DNA from: Poriferisodalis sp965203655
Lineage (GTDB): Bacteria; Actinomycetota; Acidimicrobiia; Acidimicrobiales; Poriferisodalaceae
Reading direction: 5' to 3'
NCBI RefSeq assembly: GCF_965203655.1
Contig: NZ_CBDBDD010000007.1
Coordinates: 1 to 64,000 of the forward strand
Length of the DNA stretch: 64,000 nt
The first letter of the stretch is position 1, and each line of letters starts with the position of its first letter. The notes under the pieces were generated by a model. The model was not told where the DNA came from. It did no database searches and was given only the letters and a program-made list of their open reading frames with translations. Both the position numbers and the translations under genes were made by a program. This document shows positions 50,811-59,557 of this stretch, one piece after another.

Positions 50811-51815
50811 GTGATCGTGGACTCAGGCGCTAGCTCCAGCCGGGTCGCGGTGTCGGGCACGGGCGGCGTGATCGGCGCCCGCGTGCTGCAGTGGCTGGCG
50901 CAGTCGTTCGACGTGATCGACATCGACCAGATGATCGACGCCGACCAGGCGGCGCACGTGAGCGAGGCCGTCTCGGGCGCCGACGCGCTGGTGCACCTGC
51001 GGCTGACCCGCGAGATCACTTCTGACCGGCTGCGATGGGTGCTCGCCGCGGCGGATGTGCCGCACCTGACGCTGGTGTCGAGCGCCAGCGTGTACGGGGC
51101 GTGGCCGAACCATCCGACGCCGATCTCGGAGGACATGCCGGTGCGGCCGAACCTGGAGTCGTCGTTTGCCGTGCACCACGCCGATGCCGAGCGCACCGTG
51201 CTGGAGTGGCGCGACGCTGCGGGGGAGCGGTCCGGACAGTCCGGGCGGCAGGTGGCCATCCTGCGGCCGGCGCCGGTGGTGTCGAGCGGTCTCGGCGGCC
51301 CGATCGGCGAGGCGATGCTGGCGGCTGCGCCGATCCGCACCGGCAGCGATGACCCGCCGGTGCAGTTCCTGCACCTCGACGACTTGGCGTCTGCGGTGGT
51401 GCTGGCGGTGCGGCAGCGTCTCGCGGGTGTGTTCAACGTGGCGCCCGACGGCTGGCTGGCACCCAGCGAGCTGCGGGCGCTGCTGGGGGCTCGGCCCAAG
51501 GTCAGGCTGCCGCTGCCTGCACCGGAGCGGCTCGACCGCTACGTGGCTCGCCGGGTGGGTCACGCTGCACCCGACGGCCTGCTGCCCTTCACCCGCTTCA
51601 GCTGGGTGGTGGCCAATGACCGGCTCCGTGCCGCCGGCTGGGAGCCCCGCTACAGCAGCGCGCAGGCGTACGTGATCGCAGACGCCGGGATGCCGTGGGA
51701 CGATCTCAATGCACGTCAGCGCCAGTACGCGATGCTGGCGGGCGCGGGGGCTGCGCTGGTTGTCGGCGGCTGGGCTGCCACAGCCTGGCTCCGGCGCTCC
51801 TACGCTTTGCGATGA
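50811..51815 (+). CDS. NAD-dependent epimerase/dehydratase-like protein, membrane-anchored
   Basis: 334 residues from a GTG. The extended-SDR nucleotide motif is VSGTGGVIGARVL, and LVSSASVYGAW marks the active-site strand. The expected YxxxK is not found: the corresponding stretch reads HHADAERTV. A C-terminal hydrophobic segment (about 308-326) anchors the chain. It may bind NAD without classic SDR catalysis. The stop overlaps moaE by ATGA, so the two are coupled. Confidence 0.7.
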   Translation: MIVDSGASSSRVAVSGTGGVIGARVLQWLAQSFDVIDIDQMIDADQAAHVSEAVSGADALVHLRLTREITSDRLRWVLAAADVPHLTLVSSASVYGAWPNHPTPISEDMPVRPNLESSFAVHHADAERTVLEWRDAAGERSGQSGRQVAILRPAPVVSSGLGGPIGEAMLAAAPIRTGSDDPPVQFLHLDDLASAVVLAVRQRLAGVFNVAPDGWLAPSELRALLGARPKVRLPLPAPERLDRYVARRVGHAAPDGLLPFTRFSWVVANDRLRAAGWEPRYSSAQAYVIADAGMPWDDLNARQRQYAMLAGAGAALVVGGWAATAWLRRSYALR

Positions 51816-52264
51816 TGACCACTTGGATCGAGCTGACGCCCGACGAGCTGCCCATTGCGGCCGTCTACGAATGGGCGCTTGATCCATCGGCGGGTGCGGT
51901 GGTGCTGTTCTCGGGCACGGTGCGCGACCATGCCGACTACCGCACCGGCGTGACCCGGCTCGTATACGAGGCGTACGAGTCCGAGGTGACGCCCCGGATG
52001 TCGGAGATCGCCGCCGAGATGCGCCGGCGGTGGCCGAGCGTGTGCAAGGCGGCGCTGCTGCACCGGGTGGGCACGCTGGCCCTCACCGAGTGCTCGGTGG
52101 TGGTGGCGGTGTCGGCGCCGCATCGGGATGCAGCATTCGAAGCCGCGCGCTTCGGCATCGATACCTTGAAGGCCACAGTGCCGATCTGGAAGCAAGAGCA
52201 CCACGACGGCGGGACTGACTGGGGCCTGCAGTCGCAGCCGATTGCCGAGGTGCCCCGCGCATGA
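51812..52264 (+). CDS. moaE: Molybdopterin synthase catalytic subunit
   Basis: 150 residues from the ATG at 51812. It adds sulfur to precursor Z with MoaD to give molybdopterin. Family motifs are GAVVLFSGTVRDH, the YEAYESEVTPRM strand, HRVGTLALTE and the catalytic-lysine stretch PIWKQEHHDGG. It overlaps the genes on both sides by 4 bases. moaD is not adjacent. Confidence 0.92.
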   Translation: MMTTWIELTPDELPIAAVYEWALDPSAGAVVLFSGTVRDHADYRTGVTRLVYEAYESEVTPRMSEIAAEMRRRWPSVCKAALLHRVGTLALTECSVVVAVSAPHRDAAFEAARFGIDTLKATVPIWKQEHHDGGTDWGLQSQPIAEVPRA

Positions 52265-52680
52265 GCCCGCTGCTGTTCCTGGCCATTGCGGTGGTGGTGC
52301 CGCTGCTGGGGATGGCGGTGCTGGGCGCGATCGCTCGGGTGCAGAACAACCGTGTGACCGATGACGAGACCGAGCCCTTCCGCCGCAAGCTGAAGGCGAT
52401 CGCTCCGCGCGGGCCGGAGGATTCGCCGCGCGCTCCAGGCTTGAGGGGCCTGTTCCGCCGAGCGCCCAAGCAGTCGAGCCGGGACCTCTCGACGGCAGAA
52501 TTGCCAGGCTCCGCCATTCCTGCGCCACGCTCTCGCACAGCGAAGAGCATCCGTCTGATCGAGCGCGAGTATTCGCTGCCGGTGCTTCCGCCGCTCAGCG
52601 CTGATCTGGATGCCCGTGTGCCTCGCCGGGCTCGCCCGCGCCCGCCGGGCCATGACCGGGGGAATCGCTCTGGCTCGTGA
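52261..52680 (+). CDS. Hypothetical membrane-anchored basic protein
   Basis: 139 residues from an ATG overlapping moaE. One N-terminal helix (about 3-25) is followed by a basic, Pro/Arg-rich tail without recognised domains. The last 29 bases overlap the mreB coding region in another frame, so the tail may be shorter in function than in length. Its place just before mreB suggests, weakly, a cell-envelope role. Confidence 0.55.
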   Translation: MSPLLFLAIAVVVPLLGMAVLGAIARVQNNRVTDDETEPFRRKLKAIAPRGPEDSPRAPGLRGLFRRAPKQSSRDLSTAELPGSAIPAPRSRTAKSIRLIEREYSLPVLPPLSADLDARVPRRARPRPPGHDRGNRSGS

Positions 52681-53674
52681 CCTGGCAATCGACCTCGGCA
52701 CCGCGAACACGCTGGTGTACGAGCGGGGGCGCGGCATCGTGTTCAACGAGCCGTCCGTCATCGCGCTCAACGAGCGCTCGGGCGATGTGCTGTCCGTCGG
52801 CCGCGAAGCGTGGCAGATGATCGGCCGGACGCCCAGCTACATCATCGCGGCACGCCCGCTGCGCAACGGCGCCATCACCGACTTCGACATCACCCAGCGG
52901 ATGATCCGGCTGATCCTCCAAGGTGTCGGCGTCGGCCGGTTCGGCCGGACCCGGGTTGCTGTGTGCGTGCCGTCGCTGATCACCCCGGTCGAGCGGCGAG
53001 CGGTGATCGAGGCGGCACGCCGGGCGGGTGCCTCCGACGTGCGGCTGATCGAGCAGCCGATCGCCGCAGCCATCGGCTCCGGGCTGCCGATCCACGAGCC
53101 GGCGGGGTCGCTGGTCATCGATGTCGGCGGCGGCACTGCCGAGATCGCCATGGTCTCGCTCGGCGGCTTGGTCTCGCTCAAGGCCGTGCGTGTGGGCTCG
53201 TTCGACTTCGACACCGCGTTGATGAACTACTCGCGGCGGGTCCACGGCATTGCCATCGGCGAGCGCACCGCCGAGGAGCTCAAGATCAGCATCGGGTCCG
53301 CGTGGCCGGTCGACGACAAGTTCGACGCCGAGGTGAAGGGCCGCGACCTCTCGTCGGGATTGCCTCGCACGTTCGTCATCACGCCGACCGAAGTGCGCTC
53401 TGCGCTGGCCGACACGGTCGAGCAGATCGTCGAATCCGTGCTCGAGTGCCTTGGCGAGGCACCGCCGGAGCTGGCACAGGACCTGATTCACACCGGCGCG
53501 CTCATGGTAGGCGGGGGGTCGCTGCTGCAGGGACTCGACCAGCGCATCGCATCGGAGGCGCGTGTGCCGGTGCTGCGGTCCGAGTCGCCGCTCGAGACGG
53601 TGGTGCTGGGCGCCGGGCGTGCACTCGAGAACTTCGAGTCCCTCCACGCCTCGCACACGATTCCCGGCCGGTAG
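52652..53674 (+). CDS. mreB: Rod-shape-determining actin-like protein
   Basis: 340 residues from the ATG at 52652. Actin-fold motifs are DLAIDLGTANTLVY (phosphate 1), VIDVGGGTAEIAMVSL (phosphate 2) and ALMVGGGSLLQGLD (adenosine). It would form membrane filaments that guide cell-wall synthesis. mreC, mreD and rodA are not downstream, which is unusual; the next gene is convergent. An in-frame GTG at 52610 is less likely. Confidence 0.92.
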   Translation: MTGGIALARDLAIDLGTANTLVYERGRGIVFNEPSVIALNERSGDVLSVGREAWQMIGRTPSYIIAARPLRNGAITDFDITQRMIRLILQGVGVGRFGRTRVAVCVPSLITPVERRAVIEAARRAGASDVRLIEQPIAAAIGSGLPIHEPAGSLVIDVGGGTAEIAMVSLGGLVSLKAVRVGSFDFDTALMNYSRRVHGIAIGERTAEELKISIGSAWPVDDKFDAEVKGRDLSSGLPRTFVITPTEVRSALADTVEQIVESVLECLGEAPPELAQDLIHTGALMVGGGSLLQGLDQRIASEARVPVLRSESPLETVVLGAGRALENFESLHASHTIPGR

Positions 53675-53728
53675 CTGCGCCGCTGGGCGCGCCGGCGAGA
53701 TCAGGCGGCGTCGAGGCTGCTGGGCCGA

Positions 53729-54439
53729 TCAGCGGACCGGCACGCCGAGCAGCTCGCCGGCGACGGCGCGCACCTGGCGGTCGCGGTCATCGAGCGAGGC
53801 GCGCACGGCGTCGACGGCACGGTCGTCGTCGAATTGGTGCAATCCCAGCAGGGCCCGGCGCCGGATCTGTGGCCGGTCCTCCATGGCAGCGAGCAGCACC
53901 TCCAGCGATCTCGCCCTGGCATCGTCGTGACCGGCGCCAGCCGCGCTGCGCTCTGCCGAATCCGGGCCCGCCGCGATCGTGTCGAGCCCCGCGGCGATGG
54001 CGCCGAGCGCAGCAACTGCGCTCTCACGGCACAACGGGTCGTCATGATCGCGGGCGACGCGGCACAGCTCGCGCACCGGCGCGGCGTCCCGGTCGCGCTC
54101 GCCGAGTGCAGCAGCCGTGGCCTCCACCACCGAGGCGTCGGCGTCGCTCAGCATCGGTATGAGGTCGACCTCCGGCGGGGCCAGTTCTGCGGCCCGCCTG
54201 CGGACCCCGGTCGCGTCGTCGCTCAGCGCCGAGCGAACCTGGGCGGCGCTGAGTTCGCCGCAGCGTGCGAGCGCACCGAGTGCCGCTGCGCGGACGTCGG
54301 CATCGCTGTCCGTCAGGAACTGCGCTGCCGCCTCGCTATCGCCCCGATGACCTGCCACCACCGCTTCCAGCCGTCGCGCATACGCGTCGTCGGTGTGGTC
54401 AGGAAGTGCTGGGCCCGGGGCGTCGGGCGGTGGCGACAC
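53729..54439 (-). CDS. HEAT-repeat protein
   Basis: 236 residues from a GTG, made of repeated helical pairs of about 30 residues: DADVRAAALGALARCGEL, DATGVRRRAAELAPP, DPLCRESAVAALGAIAAG and DRDRQVRAVAGELLGVP. No enzyme motif is present. Such folds act as protein-binding scaffolds. It lies 11 bases behind a small membrane-protein gene on the same strand. Confidence 0.8.
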   Translation of the reverse strand: MSPPPDAPGPALPDHTDDAYARRLEAVVAGHRGDSEAAAQFLTDSDADVRAAALGALARCGELSAAQVRSALSDDATGVRRRAAELAPPEVDLIPMLSDADASVVEATAAALGERDRDAAPVRELCRVARDHDDPLCRESAVAALGAIAAGLDTIAAGPDSAERSAAGAGHDDARARSLEVLLAAMEDRPQIRRRALLGLHQFDDDRAVDAVRASLDDRDRQVRAVAGELLGVPVR

Positions 54440-54450
54440 GCGGCCTCAGC

Positions 54451-54615
54451 TCATCCCACGAGCGCTTCGAGCAGGAGCGCCCCCAGTGCAGCAGCGATCA
54501 GCACGACCGCCACCAGCGTGATCGTGCAGATGGCCACAAAGACGGCGAGCCCGACGACGGCGACCAGCCGCCGCCAGATCCCTGTCGGCTTGTAGGCCCA
54601 GCGCCCCGTCTCCAT
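54451..54615 (-). CDS. Small membrane protein (54 residues)
   Basis: ATG at 54615. A short polar head (ETGRWAYKPTGIWRR) is followed by a long hydrophobic region of about 35 residues (VAVVGLAVFVAICTITLVAV) that could make one or two helices. It is upstream of the HEAT-repeat gene by 11 bases, so an operon is likely. No family is recognised. Confidence 0.5.
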   Translation of the reverse strand: METGRWAYKPTGIWRRLVAVVGLAVFVAICTITLVAVVLIAAALGALLLEALVG

Positions 54616-54650
54616 CAGCCCAATATGCCCCATTCCCGGCCGAGTCGCGC

Positions 54651-56060
54651 GTGCCTGCCGCAGGGCACATGGCACGCTGTGCGCCTGTGAGCGATGCGTC
54701 CGGCGGCAGACCGGCAGACGAACCCGAAGACGACCCCGCCGGCGCTCCCGCCGGCAGCCCCGGCGACGATGCCGACGAGGCGATCGACAGCGGCGGCGAG
54801 TCCGAAGCAGGACTCGGCTGGCGTGCACTGGCGGGCTCGCTCGACGATCCCCTGCTCGGCGCTCCGCTGCCGCCGATCACTCCAGACCCGGTCGCCTCTG
54901 AGCCAGCGGTTGCCGATCTGCCGGTCGCCGATCCGGCGGCCCCCGATCCGGCGGTCCCCGATCCGGCCGCTGCCGATCCGATCTCAGCCGATGCCGCCGC
55001 TGCGGATCTGGCCGCCGAAGGCGCCGTCGTCGCCCCGACCCATCCCTCCCCCCGCCAGTACTCCCGCACCGCGGTCACGGTCGCACTCGCCATCACCCTC
55101 GCCGCCATCGCCGTGGCCGCCGGCTTCGAGACCCGCCTGGCAGGCAAGGCCGTCGTCGCCCCCGGCGGCACGTTCGACATCGAGGAGTTCGTCCAAGTCA
55201 ACGACCACCCGGCGTACGCCTCCGACGCCTCCATCAGCCTCGTCAGCGTCCGCACCAGCTTCGCCCCGTCGCTGTTCGAGCTGGCAGGCGGCTGGCTCGA
55301 CGGTGCCCTCGAGGTCGTCGACATCACCGACATCCTGGGCGAGCGCACCATCGCGGAGAACCGCGAAGACGGTCGCCTCCAGATGGACCAGTCCACCCAG
55401 ATCGCCGTGGCCGTGGCGCTCGAACACCTGGGTCACGACATCATGACGCCCGTCGGCGCCCGCATCGAGTGGATCGTCGACGGCAGCCCCGCCGAGGAGG
55501 GCGAGCTCGGCGAGGGCGACATCGTGCAGACGGTCGACGGCAGCCCCATCCTCACCGCGCCCGCCCTGTCCGATGCCATCAAGGCCTACCAGCCCGGCGC
55601 CCAGGCAACCCTCACAGCGCTCGCCCCAGACGGCCAGACCCGCACCGTCACGGTCACGCTGGGCGAGCGAGACGGTCTCGCGCACCTCGGCGTCGTCGTG
55701 ACCACCCATGTCACCTTCGCCGAGCTCCCCATCGACGTCACGCTCAATGTCGAGAGGATCGGCGGCCCTTCAGCAGGCCTGGCCTTCACCCTGTCTGTCA
55801 TCGACGCGCTCACGCCAGAGCCGCTCACCGGCAATCTCGACGTGGCTGCTACCGGCACCATCCAGCACGACGGCACGGTCGGGTCCATCGGCGGCGTGCC
55901 GCAGAAAGCTCACTCCACCGTGCGCGCCGGCACCGACCTCTTCCTGGTGCCGGCCTCCCAAGCCGACGAGGCTGCCGCCGTCGCCGAGCCGTCCGTCACC
56001 GTCGTCGGCGTCGAGACCCTCGCAGAAGCCCTCGCCGCCATAGCCGCCCACCAGCGCTGA
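54651..56060 (+). CDS. PDZ-domain Lon-like (S16) membrane protease
   Basis: 469 residues from GTG 54651 (ATG 54669 or GTG 54687 possible). A long acidic Ala/Pro/Asp-rich cytoplasmic head of about 130 residues, one helix (about 140-163), a PDZ domain (about 270-345, IVDGSPAEEGELGEGDIVQTVDG) and a Lon catalytic domain with Ser in RIGGPSAGLAF and Lys in IGGVPQKAHSTVRAG. It resembles YlbL-type secreted-face proteases of Gram-positive bacteria. Confidence 0.88.
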   Translation: MPAAGHMARCAPVSDASGGRPADEPEDDPAGAPAGSPGDDADEAIDSGGESEAGLGWRALAGSLDDPLLGAPLPPITPDPVASEPAVADLPVADPAAPDPAVPDPAAADPISADAAAADLAAEGAVVAPTHPSPRQYSRTAVTVALAITLAAIAVAAGFETRLAGKAVVAPGGTFDIEEFVQVNDHPAYASDASISLVSVRTSFAPSLFELAGGWLDGALEVVDITDILGERTIAENREDGRLQMDQSTQIAVAVALEHLGHDIMTPVGARIEWIVDGSPAEEGELGEGDIVQTVDGSPILTAPALSDAIKAYQPGAQATLTALAPDGQTRTVTVTLGERDGLAHLGVVVTTHVTFAELPIDVTLNVERIGGPSAGLAFTLSVIDALTPEPLTGNLDVAATGTIQHDGTVGSIGGVPQKAHSTVRAGTDLFLVPASQADEAAAVAEPSVTVVGVETLAEALAAIAAHQR

Positions 56061-56132
56061 CCCAGAAGAACGAGGTGCCGCCAGCCACCGCAAGATCGTC
56101 CGCGCACTCCTGGCGGCTGGGTCGGCGGTGGG

Positions 56133-57269
56133 TCAGTTGGACCAGATGTTGATGAGGTCGGTGGCGGCGTACCAGTTGCGGTCGCGTCCTACTCCGGGTG
56201 ACCGAGCGTCGATGGGGGTGACGATGCCGTGGTCGGCGAGCGTCTGCAGGGCGGTTCTGCCGGCGGCCCTGCTGACGTTCACGAGATCGGCTGCATCAGG
56301 TGCGCTGAGCACCGGTTGAGCGATCAGTGACGGCACGAGCGCCCGTGCCGCGCTGTCAGAGCGCAGCCCGCGCAGCCGTCGGTTCCATGCATCGATGATG
56401 CGGCGAGTCCTGGCGGCGAGCTGATCAGTGATGTCTGCGGCCGCTTGTGCAACTTGAGCGAACCAGCGGATCCACGGGCCGGCGTGTCCTTGTTCGAACA
56501 TGTGCAGTCCCGAGAGGTAGCCGCCGGTGTCGCGTGCAATGGCAACGCTGATCGGAACTGTTGAGTGGCGGGTCACGTTGGCCCGGCGCAAGGCTCTGCT
56601 GACGAGTATCCGTCCGAGCCGGCCGTTGCCGTCGCCGTAGGGATGGATCGCTTCGAACTGCGCATGCAGGATCGCGGCGTGCGAGATCGGGTCGATGTCG
56701 ACCCGCTCGTTGGCAAACCTGACGAGGTCGCCCATCAATTCGGGGATCTCGCCCGGCGGCGGCGGGACATAGGCGGCATCGAGAGGCGAGCTGCCTCCCA
56801 CGCAGCCGACGCGGTGGCGGAACGTGCCGATCATCTCGGGATCCAGGTCGCTGTGGCGCATGAGTCGGGCATGCCACCGGTGCAGGGCCTCGATGCTGAG
56901 AGGGGTGTGTGCTTCGTCGAGAGCGGTGCCGATGACGGCGAGATTGTCGGCCACCCAGCCGGCGGCACCGCCCGCGTCGGTGCGTTCGGCGACCAGAACT
57001 GACAGCAGGGGTTCTCGAAGACCTTCGATTCCCGACGATGCCACTCCTTCGTGGCGCAGCAGCAGGCGTGACAATGCCTCCCAGCTGCTCGGCACCAGTT
57101 GATCGGCAGCCCGGACCGCGGCGATTGCTTGTTCGGTGGCGCGGGCTTCCGGAACCGTGAGGGCGAAGTCTCGGTCGGCCAGCTTCGCGGGCTTCCACGT
57201 GCGGACCTCGCGGCCGTTCCATTCGGCTGCAACAACCGTGCCGGCGCCGCCGCTCTCGAACAAGCTCAT
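56133..57269 (-). CDS. Fic-domain adenylyltransferase with own inhibitory helix and winged helix
   Basis: 378 residues from the ATG at 57269. The Fic core motif HPYGDGNGRLGR lies near residue 205, so AMP transfer to a target protein is expected. An N-terminal inhibitory motif of the S/TxxxE type is seen in VASSGIEGLREP near residue 85. The C-terminal part (SAPDAADLVNVSRAAGRTALQTL) is a winged-helix-like DNA-binding region. A perfect 11-bp inverted repeat covers the start codon and probable promoter, which suggests autoregulation. Confidence 0.88.
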   Translation of the reverse strand: MSLFESGGAGTVVAAEWNGREVRTWKPAKLADRDFALTVPEARATEQAIAAVRAADQLVPSSWEALSRLLLRHEGVASSGIEGLREPLLSVLVAERTDAGGAAGWVADNLAVIGTALDEAHTPLSIEALHRWHARLMRHSDLDPEMIGTFRHRVGCVGGSSPLDAAYVPPPPGEIPELMGDLVRFANERVDIDPISHAAILHAQFEAIHPYGDGNGRLGRILVSRALRRANVTRHSTVPISVAIARDTGGYLSGLHMFEQGHAGPWIRWFAQVAQAAADITDQLAARTRRIIDAWNRRLRGLRSDSAARALVPSLIAQPVLSAPDAADLVNVSRAAGRTALQTLADHGIVTPIDARSPGVGRDRNWYAATDLINIWSN

Positions 57270-57301
57270 TTGGAAAGAATAGCGCTTTAATCTTTCCAAA
57301 T
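57268..57301 (-). promoter_or_regulatory. Inverted repeat operator at the fic start codon
   Basis: ATTTGGAAAGA at 57268-57278 and TCTTTCCAAAT at 57291-57301 are perfect inverted repeats with a 12-base spacer, in a marked AT-rich patch. One arm overlaps the ATG. A -10-like TATTCT sits inside, about 10 bases upstream of the ATG on the minus strand, so the transcript may be leaderless and the operator could block it. Confidence 0.7.
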
Positions 57302-57386
57302 AGCAGCAATTTGGCAAGGCTCGCGCGCGCCGCCGGAACAGGGCCGCTATGTCGGCTGTCGGTCAGTGCGGGGTGAGTGACATGGG

Positions 57387-58598
57387 CTAGGTGTCGAGCA
57401 CTTCGGCGCCGTCGGCGGTCACGTAGACCTGGTTTTCGAGCTTGACGCCTTCGGTGCCGCCGGGTTCGCCCACGTACACCTCCAAGCACAGCACCACGCC
57501 GTCCTCGACCGTGCCGTCGTATCCGTGTGTGTCCCAGTCCTGGAGGTAGTGGATCATGGGGTACTCGGTGGACAGGCCCAGCCCGTGGGCAACGTCGGCG
57601 TAGCGGTTGGGCAGGTAGCGGTCGGGGAGCTGGTAGCTGCGCTCGGCGAACTCGCGGAACGTCAGCCCGGGCTCGAGCAGCTCACGGTTGTGGGCGAGCA
57701 CGTCGCAGGCGAGCGAGTGAAGCGACCGCTGCGCCGGGGTGGGCTCTCGGCCCGGCGTCACCCAGCTGCGCGACATGTCGGCCGCATACCCGTAGGGGCC
57801 GATCAGGTCGGTGTCGAAGCTGACGAGGTCGCCGGCCTCGATCACCCGATGAGAGCACTCCGCGAACCACGGATTGGTCCGTGGGCCGCTCGTCAGCAGC
57901 CGGGTCTCGATCCATTCGCCGCCGCGGGCGATGTTGCCGGCGTGCAGGTGCGCCCACAGATCGGCCTCGGTGACCCCCGGCCGCAGCGCCCGCCACATCT
58001 CGCCCACGGCCTGCCCGGCAGCATGAACAGCCCGGCGCATCGCCACGATCTCCTCGGGATGCTTGCGGTAACGGGCCAGCTCGGTGAACGCCATGGTGGT
58101 CACCGTGTCCACCCCGCGGCGCCGCAGGGCCGCCAGCCCCAGCGGCTCGCACTTGTCGAACGCGACCCGCAGCGAACCCCGGCCGTGCAGGCGCACGAGA
58201 TCCGCTATCCCGTCGGCCCACCGATCCGCCGCCTCGGCCTCGCGGGGACCGTTCTCGAAATAGAACCAGCCCACCGCCGGCCTCACCTTGTCGATCAGCG
58301 GCAGATGCGCGCTGAGATGCCCGCACCGGGCCAGGTCGAACAGCACCACCGGCCCCTCGGTCGCCACGAACGCGTACCGCACCGGATTGTGGGCGGTCCA
58401 CACCGCCATATTGGTGGCGTCGGTGGCGTAGCGGATGTTGATCGGGTCGAACAGCACAATGCCCGCAACATCGGCGGCCTCGAGCTGACTCCGCAGCCGC
58501 CCCAGCCGCCACGACCGCACAGCATCCATGTCCGGCGCCCGCAAACCAGCCGCCTCCCACTCAGCGACCGCCGCGCCCGACACACCCCCAGCGCTCAC
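57387..58598 (-). CDS. DddP-like M24 metallohydrolase
   Basis: 403 residues from the GTG at 58598. The two-domain creatinase/aminopeptidase-P fold matches the DMSP lyase DddP closely in key stretches: FDPINIRYATDATNM, GNIARGGEWIETRLL, SGPRTNPWFAEC and FDTDLIGPYG. Metal ligands are in place: Asp in FDTDL, Asp in AADMSRSW, His in AHGLGLS, Glu in CLEVYVG and Glu in KLENQV. In DddP the metal His is followed six residues later by the proposed catalytic Asp (HGVGLCDEW); here that position is Thr (HGLGLSTEY). DMSP cleavage is therefore uncertain, and another substrate is likely. Confidence 0.75.
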   Translation of the reverse strand: MSAGGVSGAAVAEWEAAGLRAPDMDAVRSWRLGRLRSQLEAADVAGIVLFDPINIRYATDATNMAVWTAHNPVRYAFVATEGPVVLFDLARCGHLSAHLPLIDKVRPAVGWFYFENGPREAEAADRWADGIADLVRLHGRGSLRVAFDKCEPLGLAALRRRGVDTVTTMAFTELARYRKHPEEIVAMRRAVHAAGQAVGEMWRALRPGVTEADLWAHLHAGNIARGGEWIETRLLTSGPRTNPWFAECSHRVIEAGDLVSFDTDLIGPYGYAADMSRSWVTPGREPTPAQRSLHSLACDVLAHNRELLEPGLTFREFAERSYQLPDRYLPNRYADVAHGLGLSTEYPMIHYLQDWDTHGYDGTVEDGVVLCLEVYVGEPGGTEGVKLENQVYVTADGAEVLDT

Positions 58599-58701
58599 AG
58601 CAGCGACCGTAATCGCCACCCTCCACCCATCTCGGCGACCCGCCAGCCAGCGAGACTGCGGCTGATCAACCAACAGATCACCGCCGCCGACCGAGCGTTC
58701 G

Positions 58702-59112
58702 CTACTCCCAGGGGTTGATCAGTCTGAGGTCGAGTCCTTCGAAGTCCGAGACATTGCGAGTGGCTAGGGCCAACCGTCGAACGCCGGCCGTGGCTGCTAT
58801 GAGCGCATCGCTCAATTCGAGGGTGCGACCGGCGCGCCGCGCCTGCGCTCGCAGTTCGGCGGCGTGCTCTGCTTCGGCCGCGTCGACAGGCACGATCCGC
58901 CGCACCTCAGAGACGAGCCGCCTGACGACACTTGCGATGGCGTCGCGACGACGGCCCGGCGCCAATAGCTCGATTCCGTACTCAAGCTCGTGCACCACGA
59001 TCGCCGACAGCCACAGGTTCGGCTCGCTCGACAGGAACGCCATGACGTTCGCGTCGGGTTCTGGCCGGACAGTCTCGGAGACGACGTTGGTGTCGAGCAC
59101 GATGCCGTTCAC
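58702..59112 (-). CDS. vapC: PIN-domain toxin, VapC-like
   Basis: 136 residues. PIN-domain acidic residues are seen in VLDTNVVSE, AIVVHELEYGIEL, LELSDALIAA and LATRNVSDFEG. It would be an Mg-dependent RNase, blocked by the antitoxin encoded just upstream with a 4-base ATGA overlap. The size and pattern match FitB/VapC-type toxins. Confidence 0.88.
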   Translation of the reverse strand: MNGIVLDTNVVSETVRPEPDANVMAFLSSEPNLWLSAIVVHELEYGIELLAPGRRRDAIASVVRRLVSEVRRIVPVDAAEAEHAAELRAQARRAGRTLELSDALIAATAGVRRLALATRNVSDFEGLDLRLINPWE

Positions 59113-59438
59113 GAAACGTGCTCTGCGCCACCCGCGCCCGCGCCGCCTGCCCCAGCACCGCCGATGTCATCGTCGATAAACGGAATGGGCCGACTCGAGC
59201 GGCGATCCGGCAGTTCCAGCTCGTAACCGCGGGGCATGTTCTCGACGAGCCAGCGCCCCACGTGCATCTCAGGCTCGGCCCGTTCCCGCCAGACATGCTC
59301 AGGAACGATCACAAACGTTCTGCGTGTGCCGATGCGCTGGGGCCCGTCCTCTTCGGCGCAACGGAGAATGTGAGACAGGCGCGCCTTCGCCTCGGCCACC
59401 GTCCAGACCCGGTCCGTTCCCGTCACATCCGCCGACAT
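59109..59438 (-). CDS. Phd/YefM-like antitoxin
   Basis: 109 residues from the ATG at 59438. The N-terminal part VWTVAEAKARLSHIL and RRTFVIVPEHVWRE fit the Phd/YefM DNA-binding antitoxin fold. The C-terminal tail is odd, a Gly/Ala run (GGAGAGGAGAGG) lying over the overlap with the toxin gene. A 17-base palindrome 36 bases upstream is the likely operator. It forms a toxin-antitoxin pair with the PIN gene. Confidence 0.8.
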   Translation of the reverse strand: MSADVTGTDRVWTVAEAKARLSHILRCAEEDGPQRIGTRRTFVIVPEHVWRERAEPEMHVGRWLVENMPRGYELELPDRRSSRPIPFIDDDIGGAGAGGAGAGGAEHVS

Positions 59439-59473
59439 CAAGCCCTCCGCCAGAACCAGTGCCCAACCCAAAC

Positions 59474-59490
59474 TAGTCCATATTGGACTA
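59474..59490. promoter_or_regulatory. Palindromic operator between two divergent toxin-antitoxin pairs
   Basis: TAGTCCA-TAT-TGGACTA is a perfect palindrome 36 bases upstream of the Phd-like gene and 68 bases upstream of the RHH antitoxin gene. A TATGAT-rich patch on the plus strand follows near 59545. Antitoxin autorepression is the usual arrangement. Confidence 0.65.
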
Positions 59491-59557
59491 TAACCGCATG
59501 GCTTGACATCCCGCCGAGCCAGCGGCTTGGTCTGCATTGTGATGATATGATGCAGTG

